8,737 nucleotides of DNA, from positions 1 to 8,737 of the forward strand of contig WFTN01000455.1 of the NCBI GenBank assembly GCA_015485455.1, read 5' to 3'. The notes beneath the pieces were generated by a model. That model made no database searches. It was not told where the DNA came from and saw only the letters and a list, made by a program, of their open reading frames with translations. Position 1 is the first letter of the stretch. Each line of letters begins with the position of its first letter. Origin of the DNA: Planctomycetota bacterium (lineage in GTDB: Bacteria > Planctomycetota > GCA-002687715 > DRQF01). A program made the position numbers and the translations under genes. Below are positions 7,154 to 8,737 of the stretch, piece after piece.

Positions 7154-7160
7154 TTTGGGG
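7154..7160 (+). other. Frameshift site in the ISL3 transposase
   Basis: TTTGGGG reads TTT-GGG in the upstream frame, while the family-like protein requires (TT)T-TGG-GGC. Loss of one T from an original TTTTGGGG explains both frames exactly. The site separates the two CxxC pairs of the zinc finger. Confidence 0.8.
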
Positions 7161-7185
7161 CCTCGCCGTCTTCTTTCTCTACACC

Positions 7186-8199
7186 ATGCGCCGTGTCAAT
7201 TGCTTCGATTGCGGTGTCACCACGGAACGAGTGCCGTGGGCAGAGGGCAAGAGCCCAGTGGCGACATCTTTTGCCTGGTTTTTGGCTGGCTGGGCGAAGC
7301 GGCTTAGCTGGAAAGAAACGGCTGAAGCCTTCAAAACATCCTGGGATAGCGTGTTTGGGGCCGTCAAGATTGCGGTGGCCTGGGGCTTGGATCACCGAGA
7401 CTTGAGCAACATAAAAGCCATTGGCGTTGACGAAGTCCTTTGGCATCGCGGCCATAAATATATGACGGTGGTCTACGACATCTCGATTGGCCGTAGAAGA
7501 ATCCTCTGGTTGGGAAAAGACCGCAAGGAAGAAACGATCCAGTCATTCTTCGACTTCTTTGGTGACCGAGCCAAGGACCTGGTCTATGTTTGCAGCGACA
7601 TGTGGAAGCCCTATCTCAAGGTCATCGCCGAGCGCGCAGAGCAAGCCATTCATGTCCTTGATCGCTTTCACATCATGGCCAACATCAATAAAGCAATTGA
7701 CAAGGTCCGTGCTGCTGAGGTCAAAGATATCAAGGCCAAGGGGCTTGAGCCTGTCCTCAAAAGCAAAAGATGGCTACTCGTCAAACGGCCGGAGAACCTC
7801 ACGGAGAAACAAGCGGTCTCGATGAACGAACTGATCCAGTACAACTTGAAGACCGTAAAGTCCTATCTACTCAAGGAAGAGTTTCAGAGACTTTGGGACT
7901 ACAGTAGTCCTGCATGGGCTGGGAAGTTTCTTGAACAATGGTGCAAGACTGTCATGAGATCTCGCATCGAACCAATGAAGAAGATCGCCAAGATGGTAAG
8001 GCGACATCAGCCTTTGATCCTCAACTGGTTTCGAGCCAAGGGCACCGTTTCTGCCGGTGTCGTTGAAGGGCTAAACAACAAACTGAAACTCACCACCAGA
8101 AAGGCATATGGCTTCAGAACCTTCAAAGCCACCGAAATCGCGCTTTATCATGCGATGGGAGACTTGCCGGAGCCTGAAACGACCCACAGATTCTTCTGA
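7186..8199 (+). CDS. ISL3 transposase, open catalytic part (337 aa)
   Basis: This is the part of the frameshifted transposase that stays open from an internal ATG. It begins with the second zinc-finger half (NCFDCG) and an HTH-like segment (WAKRLSWKETAEAFKTSWDS). It then carries the DDE catalytic core: D82 in IGVDEVLWHRGHKY, D138 in VCSDMWKPYLK and E294 in AGVVEGLNNKLK. Between the last two, VLDRFHIMANINKAIDKVR and the helical insertion are typical of ISL3. The tail AYGFRTFKATEIALYHAMG is the usual ISL3 end. It would cut and join at the 25-bp terminal repeats. Made alone from 7186 it lacks half of the N-terminal zinc finger, so specific binding to the IS ends is doubtful. No ribosome binding site is evident before 7186. 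Confidence 0.9.
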   Translation: MRRVNCFDCGVTTERVPWAEGKSPVATSFAWFLAGWAKRLSWKETAEAFKTSWDSVFGAVKIAVAWGLDHRDLSNIKAIGVDEVLWHRGHKYMTVVYDISIGRRRILWLGKDRKEETIQSFFDFFGDRAKDLVYVCSDMWKPYLKVIAERAEQAIHVLDRFHIMANINKAIDKVRAAEVKDIKAKGLEPVLKSKRWLLVKRPENLTEKQAVSMNELIQYNLKTVKSYLLKEEFQRLWDYSSPAWAGKFLEQWCKTVMRSRIEPMKKIAKMVRRHQPLILNWFRAKGTVSAGVVEGLNNKLKLTTRKAYGFRTFKATEIALYHAMGDLPEPETTHRFF

Positions 8200-8205
8200 A
8201 GATCC
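8181..8205 (-). repeat. Right inverted repeat of the ISL3 element
   Basis: This is the exact reverse complement of 6590-6614 over 25 bp. It overlaps the last codons and stop of the transposase gene, so the coding sequence and the terminal recognition site constrain each other. Confidence 0.95.
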
Positions 8206-8213
8206 CTTTTTTC
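8206..8213. repeat. Target-site duplication of the ISL3 element, right copy
   Basis: CTTTTTTC is identical to 6582-6589. Removing the element plus one copy joins the two hsdR pieces in frame. Confidence 0.93.
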
Positions 8214-8320
8214 TTCTTACGCCCATCCCAGTCTTCATCCGTTTTGATCTCTAAGTGAATGAAGCGCCCAATAATCTGAAGGATGTTTGCTGGCGCAAGC
8301 ACCTCACACCAAAGATACTC
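8206..8320 (-). pseudogene. hsdR: hsdR fragment upstream of the ISL3 insertion
   Basis: On the minus strand this encodes EYLWCEVLAPANILQIIGRF, then IHLEIKTDEDWDGRKKKK. That is the linker before the HsdR motor: a helix-forming 'vL.P.niL.ii..FihlE' segment and a charged loop, normally followed at once by (E)TLIFPRYHQ. The continuation is exactly what the other side of the IS provides (6581 downward). It is therefore the same hsdR gene split by the ISL3 element. Upstream of about 8320 the HsdR similarity stops and transposase sequence begins without a change of frame. Confidence 0.8.
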
Positions 8321-8665
8321 TGCCATTTGGACGACGAGATCCTCGATCTTCTTCATGACGCCAGGGCGTCCTTTGCCGGCTTTGTTCGCCCATTTCTGCG
8401 CGATCAGTTTGCGATGCCAGCGCAGCAGTGTGTCGGGCGTGACAATGGTTGCGTATTGACCGAGCAAACGACGACCTATTTCCCAGCCTTTGGCGGCGAG
8501 GCGACGACGTTGTGTATCAGTCAAACGGATCTTTTTTGCCCCGAGTTGTTCCTTGAGGACTCGGTTCTCTTCACGGAGGTAGTCCAAAACCTTCTGTTGT
8601 TCTCGATTCAGCCAGCCAGCGAGGGCCGCGATGAGGAGGAGAGGGGGTGTTAGCGCGTTCTTCAT
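8321..8665 (-). pseudogene. IS3/integrase-type transposase, N-terminal fragment fused to hsdR
   Basis: The minus-strand frame starts at ATG 8665. Residues 1-115 belong to the widespread transposases annotated as 'integrase core domain' proteins of IS3/IS481 type. They comprise a hydrophobic N-terminus, a coiled coil (NREQQKVLDYLREENRVLKE), an HTH region (LTDTQRRRLAAKGWEIGRRL) and the hallmark ATIVTPDTLLRWHRKLIAQK. This is followed by GRPGVMKKIEDLVVQMA. The family then normally continues with 'eN..WGY.RI.G.L' and the DDE integrase core. Here the sequence switches to HsdR instead, so at least two thirds of the transposase is missing and it cannot transpose. The open frame runs on through the HsdR piece to a stop at 8123, inside the ISL3 element. 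No strong ribosome binding site precedes 8665. Confidence 0.8.
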
Positions 8666-8737
8666 GGTGGCTGAGGGTAGGGCGAAAGTGTTTCAGCTAC
8701 AAGGGTTTACAGGTCGGCTGACTTTTTGCACCCTACG
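8666..8737 (-). mobile_element. Probable 5' end of the truncated IS3-type element
   Basis: This is the 72-bp leader upstream of the transposase start, up to the window edge. Read on the minus strand it begins CGTAGGGTGCAAAAAGTCAG, which could lie at or very near the IS tip. The matching end has been lost with the 3' part of the element, so the boundary cannot be proved from the window. Confidence 0.35.

Larger units (their letters stand above)
6953..8199 (+). pseudogene. ISL3 transposase gene, full extent, with 1-nt frameshift
   Basis: The natural start is ATG 6953, with GGAG at 6944-6947. The first frame gives 68 residues that include VCSGCG, the first half of the ISL3 zinc finger, and ends sensibly at RRFQFVPF. 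The sequence then continues correctly only in the -1 frame, as WGLAVFFLYTMRRVNCFDCG, which supplies the second CxxC. Adding one T to the TTTGGGG at 7154-7160 rejoins them as FVPF-WGLAVFFLY, giving a 415-residue transposase of normal family length. The stop codon (8197-8199) lies inside the right inverted repeat. The shift is either a real inactivating loss of one T or a sequencing error at a homopolymer. CCC-TTT is not a good -1 slippery site, so programmed frameshifting is unlikely. Confidence 0.85.
6590..8205 (+). mobile_element. Complete ISL3-family insertion sequence (1616 bp) inside hsdR
   Basis: The element is bounded by perfect 25-bp inverted repeats (6590-6614 and 8181-8205; outer end GGATCTTCAGAAG) and flanked by the 8-bp duplication CTTTTTTC. 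It carries one transposase gene on the plus strand (6953-8199), opposite to hsdR. The ISL3 family assignment comes from the transposase, and the 8-bp duplication and ~25-bp ends agree with it. About 340 bp lie between the left end and the transposase, more than usual for so small an IS. They contain a perfect hairpin (6864-6901). Because the transposase is frameshifted, this copy is probably no longer autonomous. Confidence 0.95.

Noticed and set aside
7148..7160. Programmed -1 frameshifting in the ISL3 transposase
   Set aside because: The site CCC-TTT-GGG does not allow simultaneous re-pairing of both tRNAs (TTT to CTT). The ISL3 family normally uses one continuous transposase frame.
1..8737. 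CRISPR arrays, tRNA/rRNA genes, integrase att sites
   Set aside because: I saw no regularly spaced repeats, no complete tRNA cloverleaf and no rRNA segments. The only direct repeat explained by recombination is the 8-bp ISL3 duplication.

Overview
The window is an accessory, insertion-rich stretch of a bacterial chromosome. Base composition is close to balanced. The exported protein pair on the left, with a DSDNDGRFD-type calcium-loop motif, resembles the secretome of Planctomycetota or related PVC bacteria. That taxonomic guess is weak, because no rRNA or marker gene is present.

Layout. (1) Positions 1-~290 hold the 3' end of an IS5-type insertion sequence. (2) Positions 445-2615 hold a two-gene, translationally coupled (ATGA overlap) operon for two exported proteins of unknown function. 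(3) Positions 2616-3273 are intergenic, with hairpins, one good rho-independent terminator and weak traces of decayed coding sequence. (4) Positions 3274-3717 encode a small TPR protein. (5) From 3962 to the right edge, all host genes are on the minus strand. They are a small unknown ORF (3962-4213) directly downstream of hsdR, and the helicase/translocase part of hsdR, a type I restriction R subunit (4231-6589). (6) A complete ISL3-family element (6590-8205, 1616 bp) follows, with perfect 25-bp inverted repeats and an 8-bp target duplication CTTTTTTC. (7) A further 115 bp of hsdR (8206-8320) follows. (8) The N-terminal part of an IS3/integrase-type transposase (8321-8665) runs to near the window edge.

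The main result is the history of the hsdR locus. The ISL3 element sits inside hsdR. Removing it and one target copy restores an exact in-frame join (…RKKKK-ETLIFPRYHQ…). Before that insertion, the hsdR N-terminus (the PD-(D/E)XK nuclease region) had already been replaced, in frame, by the first ~115 residues of a transposase. The result was a 936-residue transposase::HsdR chimera. The ISL3 transposase itself carries a 1-nt frameshift at 7154-7160, between the two halves of its zinc finger. The locus therefore reads as a decaying type I restriction system hit at least twice by mobile elements. No hsdM or hsdS is in view.

I did not find a convincing new defence or regulatory system. The best candidates for undescribed biology are the coupled exported pair (445-2615), the small hsdR-linked ORF (3962-4213) and the transposase::HsdR fusion.
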